From Opeltia flavorubescens (taxonomy: Eukaryota > Ascomycota > Lecanoromycetes > Teloschistales > Teloschistaceae), in NCBI GenBank assembly GCA_000442125.1, contig KE546983.1, positions 501,581 to 565,580 of the forward strand: a stretch of 64,000 nucleotides of DNA. The letters run 5' to 3'. How positions within the stretch are numbered: position 1 is the stretch's first letter; each line of letters starts with the position of its first letter. The notes below the pieces were generated by a model that worked only from the letters and a program-made list of their open reading frames with translations, made no database searches and was not told where the DNA came from. The position numbers and the translations under genes are program-made. This document shows, one piece after another, positions 1-14,393 of this stretch.

Positions 1-1700
1 TATAGTTTTAGCGGGATAATAATTTTACTATTATTTAAAAATATAATATTAAAAACGTTTATAAAAAGAATTCTAAATATATAAAAGCCGGGTTATAAAG
101 CTTAAAAATAAAAAGCGAGTTGCTATTCTATAAATTTTTATATATTTTAAAAGATTCCGTTATTTATACGGAGCTTATAATAAAATATTATAATAATCTT
201 TTAACTAATTATTTTAAAGCGGAATAGATAATAAAACTGCTTTATTATTAATATTAATAGTTTAATTTAAATAAAAAGGTTAAAGAATATATACGAATAT
301 ATAATATTTATTAATATATAAAAGTATATTAGTATAAACCGTATAGTAAACTATAATCCCTTTCTATTTTTAATAATTTATACTAGGAAATTGCTTTAGA
401 TTTCGTAACGGGATTGCTACTATTAAAATACTATATAAATAAAGCTAATACTATATTAGTAATAGTAGACTGTTATTCGAAAATAGCTATATATATTTTA
501 TATATAAAAATAATTAATATAGTAGAATTCGCGGATCTATTCTTTAAAATAATAATCTATAAAGGAATTACGCTAAAAGATATTATTAATAATAGGGGCT
601 TATTATTTATAAACGAATTCTAGTCTAAAATTTATTACCGCCTGAAAATAAAAAGAAAATTAAATACTACTTTTTATCCGTAAATAAATAATTAAATAGA
701 GCGCTAAAATTAATTACTAGAATACTATCTTCGAATTTATTTAAATAAGGAGTAATTTAATTAGGCGAAAATTCTTTTTATTATAAAATTTACGTATAAT
801 AATAGTATTTATTTTATTATAAATAAAATACTATTTTTTTTATAGACTAGAATATACTTTAATCTAGAATTTAATATTATAAATAATATTTCTAAAAAAA
901 AGGCCCGTAAAGCTAGTATATTAATAGTAAAAAAATATATAAAAAAACTAATAGAATTATATAAAAAGCTAAGCTAGAAATAATAAAAAGCGTAAAAATA
1001 ATAGGCGAAATACTATAATTATTTTTATATAGATATAAAATTTAATTTAAACGATATAGTATTCCTATTATTAAAAAATTTAAAGCTAAAAAAATTATTT
1101 AAAAAACTTATTTATTATTATACCGGACCGTATTATATTAAAAAATATATTAATTTTTAAGTATATAAACTATTATTACCGCCTGGTTCGCGTATTTATA
1201 ATATCTTCTATATTTTTTTCCTAAAAAAATATTAGTAGAAAAAAAGATAAAAGGTTTTTTAATACCTACTTCTAAAGTTTATAAATAACGAGCTAGAATA
1301 GAAAATAAAAATAATTTTAAATAAGCGTATTAAAGGATTTAAAAATAAAGCGGAATAGTATTTAATTAATTAAATAAATTAGTTAAAAAAGTATAATTTA
1401 TAGTAACCGAAATTAAATCTAGTAAATATTAGAAATTTAATAAAAAAGTTTAACTAAAGCTATAAAAAACCGCCGAAGAAATATAAAAAGAAAAGTTAAA
1501 TATTTTAGTTATACTAGCCGCTATTCCTTTTAAAACTTTTAATAAATTTTTTATAAACTTTAATAATATTATATCTAAATAAAAAATAAGTATAGGAAAA
1601 AATAATATAAATAATAAAATTTATATTAAATTTCTAAAAGCTAATTAATTTATTTAAAAAAAATTTATCGAATATAAATTAAAAGCGAATTTAAAATAGT
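1..1700 (+). mobile_element. Ty3/Gypsy LTR element fossil H, 3' part of pol
   Basis: Remnant of a Ty3/Gypsy-type LTR retrotransposon entering from the left window edge. The stretch 414-623 is still open for 69 codons and reads as an integrase catalytic-core segment (VIVDCYSKIAIYI-like block followed by ADLFFK). Sequence before it (1-380) is consistent with the RNase H/integrase N-terminal region. Around 1,090-1,210 there is a trace of the Gypsy integrase tail (YKLLLPPGSRIYN-like), and at about 1,310-1,400 a chromodomain-like trace, pointing to a chromovirus-type element. The 5' part lies outside the window and a 3' LTR could not be fixed. The element is broken throughout, with too many lesions to count, in keeping with heavy RIP. 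It is old, but LTR dating is not possible. Family call is good; end coordinates are approximate. Confidence 0.75.
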
Positions 1701-1814
1701 AAATAAAATTTATTAAATTAAAATTCGAGCCTATTTAATAAAATAAATACTTACTAGTAATTATATCCTATTTAATCTTTTTATACTATATCTCTATATA
1801 TTATTCTACGATTC

Positions 1815-1912
1815 GGTACGCTCTTTTATTTTATAATTTACTACGCTCCTTTATTTTATAACTCGCTATATTCCTTCGTTCTATAATTTACCGCGCTTTT
1901 TTATATTAATAA
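1815..1912. repeat. Tandem repeat, about 25-26 bp unit, about 4 copies
   Basis: Successive copies share the pattern acgctccttt-attttataa-ytcg, diverging mainly by C/T and G/A changes as expected if RIP hit a minisatellite. It sits just downstream of the Gypsy tail H and could belong to an LTR or untranslated region. Confidence 0.6.
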
Positions 1913-2190
1913 ACTTTCGGTCTGTTTTTTTATATTAGCCCTATTAGTTAATAAAATTTTATTAATAATTTTATTAATAGCTATATAGTAATAAAAAGTA
2001 ATATTATTTTTTAAAGTTTTTAATATCTTAGGAATTTTAAATATCTTCGGAATTTTTAGAATTTAAAAATCCTAAAGCCCTTTTTATAGTATTAGATAGA
2101 CCTATTCTATTAGTAAAATAGATAGCCTAAAAAATAAAGGTTTTATACTGGAAATTCCTCTTTTTTTATTATATATATCCTCTTTTATAT

Positions 2191-2254
2191 TCCTTTTATT
2201 AGTATTTTTATTAGTAGTTTATTTCCTTTATTAGTATTTTTATTAGTAGTTTAC
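2191..2254. repeat. Tandem duplication, about 32 bp unit, 2 copies
   Basis: Two adjacent near-identical copies of a unit containing tttattagtatttttattag followed by tagttta. No function is evident. Confidence 0.6.
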
Positions 2255-2388
2255 TATTAGTTTAGTATAAAAAAAAATTAATAACTATAAAAATATTATT
2301 AGTATTAAAAAATTAAAAAATTAAAAAAATTAGCGATAGTAGTATTATTCGATTAAAAAAATATTATTTAATTTATTTTTTCTTTTTT

Positions 2389-2436
2389 TAAAATACTATA
2401 ACCGAAGTCTTTAAAATATTATAGCCGAAGCCGTTT
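2389..2436. repeat. Short tandem duplication containing 'ataRccgaagYc'
   Basis: Two adjacent copies of about 22 bp (aaaatactataaccgaagtc, then aaatattatagccgaagccg), differing mostly by transitions. No function is evident. Confidence 0.5.
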
Positions 2437-2689
2437 TCTATTACTATATTAATTTTTATATATTTTAGACTAATCTAAAAATAATAAAATAAAATATAGA
2501 CCTATAGCTTATAATATTAAAGTAAATTATAAATCTATATTTATTTTTTATTAAATCGTACTTTTAAATTAGCCGCTTTCCGTTATATTTTTTCTACTCG
2601 CTAGTATAACTATTATTTCTATTCTTTTATTTAATTTAGAGTCGCTTTTAGCTTTAATAGATTATTTAGCTAGATAAATAGTAAAGGAT

Positions 2690-3350
2690 AGTTTATAATA
2701 GTCGGCGCCCTAATATTTAATTCTAGAAGCTTTAATAAAGCCGGGTCTCGCGACTACTAAAAAAAGTTAATAGAAATAGTAGAATTTAATATAATAAATA
2801 TACTAGATTTAACGGGCTGGCTAGCCCTTTTATAAAAATAGATTATTTTTAATTAGTTTAGCTACTATTTAAAATCCTTTTTAAATTATTATTAAAAATT
2901 AACCGTCGTTTTAAATCTAAATAAAATTCTCGCCGGAGCTAAATAATATAATAGGCTACCGCTTTATACTATTTAGCTACCAACTAGTTTAAAACGAAAT
3001 TATTAAAAAAATCAGCTTTTAAAAATATATAGGGTAATATTAAAGGCCCTAATATAAATTTAATAATAGATTTAATAGAAAAATTAACTAATATTAAATT
3101 TAGATAAACTACTATTAAAAATTATATAAAAAATAATAAAAGCCGTATTAAATTTTATTAATTAAATTTCTAGCTATTAAATACCGTTTTTATTATAAAA
3201 AATATTTTATCTAAAAGTAATTAATTAAAATCTAGTAGTAAAATCTTATTATACTAATTATAAATCGATAATAAATAAATTAAAAGTAAAAAATTTAATA
3301 ATAATTTACTATAATATAATAAAGGTTTATTTTTATTACTACTAAATATT
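2690..3350 (+). other. Coding-like relic of unknown family
   Basis: This stretch keeps more G/C (ggcgccc, ccgggtctcgcg, cgggctggctagccc, tcgccggagc) than its surroundings, and one plus-strand frame has protein-like composition over most of its length, consistent with a mutated coding region. A ggcgccc box near 2,704 resembles retroelement primer-binding sites, so a gag relic is possible, but no diagnostic domain can be read. It is broken throughout. Strand and nature are inferred from composition only. Confidence 0.3.
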
Positions 3351-5310
3351 ATAGATTTAAATTTTTTTTTTTTTTTTTATTCTTCCTATTCACGCTATTT
3401 AAACAGACCTCTTTTCTTTATAAAAAAATATTTACTATATAAAGGCTATTAAAGCGAGCGGGATTAAATATATAAATTTATTTATAGAATTCCTAATTTT
3501 ATAAAAGCTCCTAAAATCTATTATTAAATTATTCGGGATTTTAAAATAAAGCCTCTTTTATTAAAAAATTTAAAAAAAGATTTTTACTTTAATCTACAAA
3601 TAAACTTTAACCGTAAAAAAATAAATCTAAATTTAAATAAAAAAAATAATAAACTTTTATAAATATAAATAATTAACAATCTATATATAATATATTATTC
3701 TCTTATTTTAACTCGTGTATTTATTATTTAAAATTACGGATTTTTTAGTAAAAGTCTTCCTATTTAACGAAATTCCGATAAGTTTCGCGTAAAAATTTAT
3801 TATTATAAACTAATAATAAATCGATCTAGCTACTAATTAAATTTACGCTTTAATTATAAATTTAGAAATTCTAAACTATTTTTACTAGCTTTTTATTTAT
3901 AAAAAATATAGAATTTTATTTTTAAATAGTATTTAAATATTTTTAAATATATTTAAAATATTTTTATATTATTAGCTATATAAAATAAGGATTTTAAATA
4001 AAATTAATATAAAATAATTAATATATTAATAAACTTACTATTAAATAACCTCGAGTATTTTTATAATTCTAGCGGTATATATAATATAAAAGCTTTATAT
4101 ACTTTTTTTAGTATAATATATATAGAATCTTATTATTAAAAAACGCAGCCTTTAATAATACGCGGAAATAATAGCTATATAATAAAAGCTTTATACCGAG
4201 TTAAATTTATAATTTAAATAGTTATTAAAACTTTAAATTATTAATAAAAGCTTTATTTATTAAAAAATAAATATAAAAATAAAAGAAATTTATTATTAAT
4301 ATTTTTAAAGGCTTTACTACTAATAGATTTACTACTATTAAATAAACTATTAAATATTATAATATCTATAATAACTAGTAAAGAAGAAAAAAAGGGAAGA
4401 TTTTTATAAAAACCTATATTTATCTACTAGTACAATTACCAGCCCTTTGTATATTATATTAGAATAAAGTCTATATATTAACTAAAAAAAAATTTCTAAC
4501 CCCTTTAATTATAATAATACTATAGCGTTTTTTCTACCTATAAAAGTATATATAATGCTGTAAACTTTTAGCGGGCTTTTAACGGAATTTTAATAGTAGA
4601 AAAATAATAAAAACTAATAACTATTTCTATAATTAGTAGTATCGATATAAATAATTTTTTTTTTTTTTTCTACTAGGTTTTAAACGGTTTTTAATAAATA
4701 TTTATTTAAGTATTTCGGATAGCTTAAATTACTTTTAAACTTTAATACTAAAGTTAATATTTTAAAAAAAAAAGTAATTATTACTATTAAACTATAGGAG
4801 TAGTTAATATTTAAACCCTAAATAAAAATTATATAATAGAAATAATATATTAAATTATTAGTATAGCGGGCTTTTTAAAAAACTTAAGTGGGGTTATTTA
4901 AATAATTACTATCTAGTATAAAATAAATATATTTTTAAATATATAGCGATCCCTTTTACTTTTTATTAAAAAGTAAAAATTAGTTTTTTAATATATCTAA
5001 ATATATATACTATAAATAGCTTTTCTATAATAGTTTACGCTTCTAAATTAGTTTAATTATACCTAATATATTATATAACGCTATCAATTTTTATTTTTAT
5101 TTTAAAATTTTTATAATATTAGAATATACTCGTTAAATATTTTAAGTAAAACTATTATATATATTATTATATATAAAATTCACGGAATTATTATAATTAT
5201 AAAATTTAGCTAAAATTTAATTTTCCTCGCTTATTAAGAATACTTTATTACTAATAGATAAACGAGTAAAAATTAATTTTTTATATAAACTAGACTTTTT
5301 ATTTTTAAAT
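3350..5310. other. RIP-saturated sequence, unclassified
   Basis: No gene or complete element is recognisable. The stretch contains poly-T runs near 3,361 and 4,664. Its right part (about 4,950-5,310) is homologous to about 17,930-18,245, so at least that part is a dispersed repeat. Islands such as aacttaagtggggtt near 4,885 suggest a formerly less A/T-rich transposon sequence. Confidence 0.5.
4950..5310. repeat. Dispersed repeat family R1, copy 1
   Basis: Aligns by eye with about 17,930-18,245. The shared stretch includes ataaaatttagctaRatttta, then tactttattactaatagata, then aaattaattttttatataaa, with differences mostly of RIP type. It ends about where homology to TIR transposon copy B begins. 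Class unknown. Confidence 0.55.
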
Positions 5311-6692
5311 TCTATTATAAAAAGAATAAATATTTTAAAAATTTATTAAAATATTTTTAAATATTATTTTATTATTACTAGCGTTATTTATAATAATAAT
5401 TAATTTTTTTATTTTAAATTTAAATTTTAAAATAATTCTTTTAATTATTATTATAAAATATTAACTAATATATTATTTTAAAATATATTTTAATTTAATA
5501 AAAATTTTATATTAATTCTAGATTTTATTAATAAAAAATATAATAATTAAAATATATAATTAACTATTTTTTATTAATTAATAATTAAATATAATTTAAT
5601 TTTTAATATATTAAAATAAACTATTAAATAATTATTTTTTAATATTATTTAAAAATTTTAATAAATAATTTTTAAAAAATAATAAACTAAATAATTTAAA
5701 TAATTTATTAAAATATTAAAATATATAAAAAACTTTAATATTTTTTTCTATTATAAAATTTTTATCTATTATAATAAATTAATATAGAAATTAAATATTA
5801 AAATTATTATATTTTATATTTTTTAAAAAAACTTTTTATTTAATAAACTAGAAATTAAAAAAAATAAATATATTTATATATAATATAGTAATTATTATAA
5901 TAATATTTAAATTAAATATATTTTATTTATTTATAAATTTTAAAAAATAATTAAAAAAATTTATAATTTTTCGCTTTTCTTTTATATTAAAATATAATAA
6001 TATATATTTTAATTATATTTTTTTTTTATTTATTAAATAAATGGATGAAAATTTAATTATATTATTTATATATTATATTAAACTTTTTATCGAGCGTTAT
6101 AGTATATTTTTATCAATAATTCTATATTATTATTTTTTTATAATTATTTTTTTAAATATATTTAATTTTTTAATTTAAAATAAAAAATAATTTAATAAAT
6201 ATAATTTTATTAAATTAAAAAAACTTTACGCTTTTTTTTTATATAAAAATAATTATAATTTAATTTATTAATAAATAATAAATTTATATCGAATTATAAT
6301 TTATTTAATTTTAAAAAAAAATTTAAAAATAAATTAATATATTAAAAATTTAAAAAATTATTTTATAATTATATAAAGAAAATACAAAAATAAATAATTA
6401 TAAAAAAAAATTAAAAAATTATTAGAAAAAATAAAATTAATATATTTTTATTAATATATTATAAATTATTATTATATTAATTAAATATAATATTATTTTT
6501 TTATTAATTTTTTTTAAATATTTTTCTTATAAATCTATTTAAACTTTTAAATTATTCTATTAGATTTTAATATTAATATTTAATTATTATTTATTAATAA
6601 AAAATAAATTATTATAATTAATATAATATTTTTTTAAATATTATAAATTAAATATTATAATTAATATTCTAAATATTCTAATATTAAAATAT

Positions 6693-6912
6693 CGAACTAA
6701 CATAAATAAAAATTATAATAATATAATATATAAATTCGATTAAATTTATTCGATAATAAAACTAATTATTAAAAAATATAGAATTTTTTAAAAGATAATT
6801 AAATAATAAAAAAATACTAAAATTAGTTTCTATTATATCCAAACCGATTATTATTAATATAATATATTTTAAATATAATTTAAAGTTCGTATAAGTAATA
6901 TATTAATAATTA
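6693..6912 (-). repeat. LTR of element G (low-coordinate copy)
   Basis: Matches 14,172-14,393 over its length, with differences almost all C/T or G/A. As the element is on the minus strand, this is its 3' LTR. Confidence 0.7.
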
Positions 6913-9900
6913 TCGCTTTTTAAAAAAAAATTTATTTTAAATTTTAAAATTTTTTATTAATAAATAAAGGAAAATAATAAAATTTCGCTTATATAATTTC
7001 TATATTTTAGTAATTATATAGTATTAAACTTTTAATTTTAATATTAATAATTTTATTAATAATTATAAATATAATTTATTAAATAAATACTATTATAATA
7101 TTTAATTATATTTATATTTTTTTTTTATTCTAAACTTTTTTTTAAATTAATAATTTTTTTTTATATTTTTACTACTATTATTATTATATATTCTATATAT
7201 TATAAAAGTTATATATTATAATTATAATCTATTAATAGATTAATAATTTATAATTTAATATATTTAAAATTTTTTTATTTAAAAAAAGGTTTAAAAGATT
7301 TTAAATTTTAGATAAAAATCCAAATAATTATATAGATTTTAATATTAATATATTATTTATATATACAATTAATATTAAGTTTAATAATAATTTAACCTTT
7401 TAATTTAAAATAAATATTTTTCCGGTTTATAATACTAAATTATATATAAAATATATTTTTTATTATTTAATAATATAACTCTTTATTTAATTTTAAAATT
7501 TAAAAATATTTTTTTATTATAATTTAAACTAAATATTTTAATATTTAAAGTTTTTATTTTTAAAATATAATTATTTTATATAACTAATATTTTTATTTTA
7601 ATTAAATATTTTATATTTATTTTTATTAAAGATATTATATATTTAAAAAATAAATATATATTTATTAAATCGGGTATATTTTTTAATATTTTATTTTATT
7701 CAAATTAAACTATTAATATAAGTTTAAAAAATTCTCGCAATATTTTTAAAAAATTTTTAATATTTTTATTATTTAAAAAAAAAATAAATTTTATTTTTTA
7801 ATTAAATTAAAATTTTTTAAACGTTACTTTTATATATTAATATTATTATTAGTTTATTTTTTTAATAATTTAGCTTTAAATTTAAAAAAAATATTTATTT
7901 TTTTAAATATTAATATAAATTTTTATAATCGGTTTTTTTTAAAATTAATATAAATATAAATTATAATTTTTATAAAAACTCTAATATTTTTTTTTAATAA
8001 AAATTTAGAATTTTAAATATTTTTATTAAAATATATTTTTTATTTAAAAATTTTTCTTTTTTATAAAAATTAATCGATAAATTTTTTTTTATATAATATA
8101 TATATAACTATAATATATATATTATCTAAATTATTTAATTAACTATCTATTTTAATAATTTTATCTATTTTTTCGATCTATATATATATTAGAAGTATAT
8201 TTAATATTTTTATAATCTCAACGCCGCGTTATATAATATACGAGTTAAAAAAAAATTTTATAATATACTATTAGTATTAAACTAATATTTATTATATTTA
8301 TTATTTTATATATTTTTTTCTCTATTTTAAATAAATTTTATAATATTAACGCGTATATACAACTTTTCAAGTATATATTGAAAAATATATATATTATTAA
8401 TAAATTTTATATAATTATTTTATTAATAGAAAAAAATATAAAAAATTATTTTAAATTAAAAATTTAATTAATTATAACCGTTAATAATATAAAAATAATA
8501 ATAATATATCGATTTAAAATAATAAAACGTATAAAAAATATAATTACCTTTAATATTAATAATTTTTTAAAAACTATCAATAATAATCTCTATATCCGAA
8601 ATAAAATTACTTTAAAATACTATAATATTAATTATTATTAGATATATATATTTTTTTTATATAAATTTCTTATTTAAATATTATATTAATTTCTTTTAAA
8701 TAGGTTTATTTTTTAATAATATTCTATATTTATTTATTAATAGCGAGTCGGATATTAAAACGAAAAAAAAAATAAAAAATTTAAAGCTTTAATTTTTAAA
8801 AAAATAATAATTATAGATATAATTAATCGATCGAAAATTTTTTTAAATAATAAAAATATAGCGAAAATAGTATTAATAAAATATAAATATAATAAATTTA
8901 AAAATAAAATTATAATTATTAAAAACTTTAAATAATATAATTTTTAAATAAAATAATAATCAACGAATAAATAATATATATAAAATATCGGTAATATTTT
9001 ATAGTTTTTCTAATATATATAACTCTAAATTATTAAAAATAATAAATTTTTAATTTATATTATTTATTTTATTTTATTTTTTTATATTATATTTTTTATT
9101 ATTTAAATTTATTAATTTTATTTTATATATATATTAAATTTTTTATAAAAAAATACTAGTTTTATTTAATAAAGTATTTCTTTAATTTTATTCTATAAAT
9201 TATTTATTTATTTTTTATAGCTTAGTTAATAATAGTTTTTATTTTATATTATAGTTTTTTATTAATAAAATTAAGAGGAAAATATTTTAAAATAAAATTA
9301 TTACCTTTATATTAATAATAGAATTCTAGTAATATAATATTAAAAATTAGATATATTTTATATTTTTATAAAAATATAAATTAATATATTAAAAATTCGA
9401 GTACCTTTAAAATAATAAAAAGCCCGATATATTTATTAAATAATTTTTTATTAAATTTATATAATTTAAAATTTTTTATTAATAATATTATTATATTATT
9501 TATATTATATTATTATAGCGTATAATATTTATTATAATAATATTTTAATACTTTTATTATAGAAATCTAATATTTTATAATTTTTTTTTAGATATTTTCT
9601 AAATAATTCACGCGGTTTTTAATTATCGGTACCTTTTTTTTATAAATATATTTTTTTATAAAAAATTAAATAGATAGCGTTTAATTATATAAAATTTTAA
9701 AAGAAATTATATTAATAATAATATTAAAGCTAATATTATATATAAAATTTATATATTTAAAAAATTTTATTTAATTATTTTTTATTTTATTATAATAAAT
9801 TTATAAATAATATTTTAAAATCTAATTTTATTATTTTATCTATTTATTTATTTAAAAATAAAAAGTAATATTAAATTTATATTTTATTTATATTTAATAA

Positions 9901-12900
9901 TAGAATTTTAATTAAAATCTATTAATAAATAAAATTTTTTTATTATTTATAATTTTTATAAAGGATTTAAATTATAAATAAATTTTTTTATAAAATAGAT
10001 TAGCTAATTTAAAAGCCGTTAATATCTTTACTAAAAATAAATAAATAGTTATTTTTATATAATAATCTATTATTATAAGAATTATATTATAAACGTATCC
10101 TTTAAATTTATTTAATAGAAAATTAGTAATAAAATCTATTATAAACTTCTTTTATAGTTTTTTTAATAAAAATAATAATTTCAATTTATTATAAAAGCGA
10201 TATTAAAACGTTTTTATATATTAATAAATATTATAAATTTTTATCTATAATTTAATATTTCTAATTATTTTTAATTAGTAATATTTTTATTTAAATAATT
10301 TTATAATTTTTTTAAATTTAAAATATTTAATAAAAAAATTATTATAATTTTAATATAAAAGTTTATTAATTATAATTTTATTATTAAATATATAAATAAT
10401 CTATTTATTTTAAAATAGATTTTTAATATTAAATTACTATTTTTTTATTTTATATATATATTTATCTAATATTATCTTTATATAATAGTTATATATAAAA
10501 AAATTAGTTTTTTTATAAAATTTATATTAACTTTTTAATTAAAAAGAAAGAAAATATATATATTATTTTTTAAATTATTATAATTCTTATAATTTTATAA
10601 AACGTTAGTTATTAATAAAAAATTCTATTTTTAATATTTAAATTTAATTCTTTTTACCTTTTATTAAATATTTAAATTAATTTATAGCTCGAGTTTTTTA
10701 TTTATAGAAATTTATAAATTTTTAGCTTTTTTTATTTATTTTTTATTCTACTATAAAAATTAATAGTTAATAATTCTAAAAATAATCGTTTTTAAAATAT
10801 TTTTAAATAAAATATATTAATAATATTATTAAATTTTTTTATTAAAAATAATTTTAAAATTCTTTAAAAAAAATATTTTAAATATATTTTATTAGTACTA
10901 ATTTAATTTATAATATAGCTAATAATTAATTAAAATAATTATTTATTTATTTTTATTCGGTTATTTTAATAATATATTAATAAAATTAAATTTATTCGTT
11001 TAATAAAATATAATAAAATTATATAAAGCTAAAATAATAGTTTTATATATTTATTTATTATATAATATTTTTATATTTATAAATCTATAATAATTATTAT
11101 AATTTATAAAAATTTTAATAATATAAAAGTTTTTTTTAAATAATAATATTATTATTTAAATATTATTATAATAGTAAAAAACTTTTAATTATAAATTTTA
11201 TATTTTTATTTATAATTATTTAGTTTATAATTCTAAAATATATATAAATATTACTAGTTATTTTTATATAGCTATAAAAAAATCGCGGCGATAATATATT
11301 TAAATATATTTATTTTAATATATATTTTTTATTTAAAATTAAAATATTAAAAAAATAGTATTTTTTAAATAAATTTTTTAAATTTATTAAATATATACTT
11401 TTTATTAATATTTTAAATAGATAATTTTTTTTTAATATTTTTTTAATTTTCTTTTAATAAAGCGATAAAAGGGCTAGTAATCTATATATATTTAACGATA
11501 AAATATTAAAAAAAATTAGTAAGTTTTATAAAAATTTAAATATTATAAAAGGTTTTTAGTTTAAATTAAAATATAATAATATTTATTTAGTTATAATTTA
11601 TAGATATATTTAAAAATAATATACAGAATTTTAAAAACTCTATTTTATTAATAAAAAAATCGTATTTTATTAAATTGATATAGAATTTAAACCGGCGGAA
11701 TTATTTAAAAATTTATTAAATATAATATATATAANTTTTATATAATTTTATATAAATTAAAATATTATTAAAATAAATAATATAATATATATCTAATAGT
11801 TCTAATAGAATTTTATAAATATATATTTAAAAAATTATTAGAGTATTTATAAATTTAAAAATTATAATAATATATTTAAAATAATTATAGCGGGTTTAAA
11901 AAATAATTTTTTATTTAATATTTAAATAGATATATATATAATAATAAACGTTTTTAAAGTTAAATTTTATAAAAACCGCGCTATTAATAAATTTATTTAA
12001 CGTTTCGCTAATTAAAAATAAAAAATAATAGTTTTTAATAATAATTTTATTTAAATTTTAATAATTAATATATAGTTTTAATTTTTAATTTTTATTAATA
12101 TAAAAATAATAAATATTTTAATAGGGTTTATTAAATAATAAATCTAGCTTTTTATAAAAATATTATAAAAAGATTTTTATTAAATCTAGAATTTAATATT
12201 TAATAATTTATAAAAAAATTTATATAATAGATTTCTAGTAAATTTAATAGAATATTTAATTTTAAAAATATTAAAAAACTTTTCGATTTTTCAAATATTA
12301 AATTAGTTTATATATTTAATAAATTTTAAAAATATTTTTTATATATCGATTATATCTAAAATAATATTTTATAATCGATTATTATTACTAAAGCCTATAA
12401 ATAATATAAATATAATAAAAGTATAAATAATAAAATTTTATTATAATTATTATTCGAATTATTTTATATTATTAATTTTAAAAAATTTTAGATTAATATT
12501 AAAATATTATTATTAAATACTATAATTAATAATAATATAATATTTTTTTAAATTTAATATATTTTAAATTATTATTAATAGACTTATTTTATTAATTATA
12601 TAAAAAATATTTTATATAATTTATATTCGTTTCTAATAATCGATAATATAGAATTTTACCTAGTAAATTCTATAGTAAAATATTTTCTTTCCGCTTATTT
12701 AAAAGGAAATCGATAATTCGATATTAAAATTAAAATTTATATTTTCTTTAATAATAAAACGTTAACTAATAATATTATATTTAATTTCGTTAATAAAATA
12801 AATATTTATTAGATTTATTTTTATAATATTATTAAATTTTAAATAATTTAAAAAAATAAAGCTTTAAACTTTAATTAATAGAATTTTTACTTTTAATAGT

Positions 12901-14171
12901 ATTTTTTTTTAATAGGAGTTTTTTATTTTTTAAATTATTTATTTTTTAAATTTAAACGTCTATATTTTTAATAAATATATAGTTTTTATTAAATTTTAAA
13001 TTAAAATAATTTTATATTTAATAATTAAATTAATTATAATTAAAATATTTTATTTAATAAAAATTTCTTTTATTTATATACTTTTATAAGCGGTATATTT
13101 TATAGATACTTCGTTTTTTTAATATAAAAAATTAGATTTTTAGATTTAAATTAGGTTATTCTTCTAGAATTTTTAATATTTTAATATTTTATTATTTTTT
13201 TTAAATAAAAAGCCTATATTATAAATACTTTTTAATTAAAATATAAAGACTATAAACTCTATTATTATTAAAGGGACGTTTTTTATTTTTAAAATTTATT
13301 TTTAGAGATTCGTATAAAAATAATTATAGAAATTTATTATATAATAAATTTCTAATATTTTAAATTATTATAATTTAAAATCGATAAAAAATACTTAAAA
13401 ATTATATATTATTTAATCTATATATTAATTATATATATAATACATTTTTAATATATTAAATAATTTATTAATTAAATTATTTAAAGTATTTTTTTATTAT
13501 TTTTTAAAATATTTAAAAATAATTATATTTATAAAATTTCTATTCGCTTTATATATATTATATAGGTTTTTTAGATCGTTTTTTAAATATTATATTATAA
13601 ATAGAATTTTATTAGAGTTAATAAACAAAATTTTTAAATTTAAATAAAAATAAATTTAAATTTTTTAAAATTAATTTATATATTTTTATAACGATTTTTT
13701 ATAATAAAATTTTATTTTTTTAAATTTAAATTTCGATTTTTTTATTAATTATAAAAAGATTTTAATATTTTTATATTTTAATAATAAACGCGATTTACGG
13801 TTCGAACTTTAATATTATTTTATAATAGGCGAGAAATTTAAATTATTTTTTTTAATAATTTTAATATTTTATTTTAAATAAATTAAATTTTTTATTTTTT
13901 TAATTTTAATATAATATTAAAAAATTATAGTAAAAAAATAATATTAAAAATTTTATTTTTTATTTTTTTGTTAAAATTTTATATAAATATTTCGATAATA
14001 AATAAAGTATTTATAAAATTATTTTCTTTTATATTTTCTATAATAGTTTTCTATTTTTCGCGTTAAAGATATTATATTATATTATTTCTATTATTATTAG
14101 AAATTTTTTTAAATTCGCGATTAAATTAAACTAATTATTTTAAATTTAAATCGTTATTTTTTAAAAAAAAG

Positions 14172-14393
14172 CAATTAAAATTATAAATTAGAATTATAAT
14201 AGCGTAATTAATAAAATTAACTAGATTTATTTAATAATAAAACTAATTATTAAAAAATATAAAAATTTTCAAAAAATAGTTAAATAATAAAAAAATACTA
14301 AAACTAATTTTTATTATATCCAGGTCGATTATCGCTAGTATAGCGTATTTTAAATATAGTTTAGAAATTATATAAATAATATATTAATAATTA
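14172..14393 (-). repeat. LTR of element G (high-coordinate copy)
   Basis: Matches 6,693-6,912. It retains slightly more G/C (aggtcgattatcgctagtat) than its partner. By orientation it is the 5' LTR. Confidence 0.7.

Larger units (their letters stand above)
1700..2700. other. RIP-saturated stretch with short tandem repeats
   Basis: No gene is visible. The stretch follows the Gypsy tail H and might include its 3' LTR, but no second LTR copy is present in the window to prove it. It holds three small tandem repeats, listed separately. Composition is A/T-dominated with residual CG-containing islands. Confidence 0.5.
6693..14393 (-). mobile_element. Ty3/Gypsy LTR element fossil G, nested in transposon copy B
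   Basis: Flanked by two direct repeats of about 220 bp (about 6,693-6,912 and about 14,172-14,393) sharing blocks such as aataaaactaattattaaaa and aatatattaataatta. The five bases aatat lie outside each end (6,688-6,692 and 14,394-14,398), a plausible target duplication. The interior of about 7.3 kb has a minus-strand trace of a Gypsy-type integrase core at about 9,950-10,160, so the element runs right to left. Other pol and gag parts are too degraded to place. The LTR start does not show the usual TG, so that boundary may be off by a few bases. The element is broken beyond counting; it is younger than transposon copy B, into which it inserted. Confidence 0.75.

Noticed and set aside
1815-2440. 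CRISPR-like array suggested by short repeats
   Set aside because: Units are adjacent without unique spacers, degenerate, and the genome is eukaryotic.
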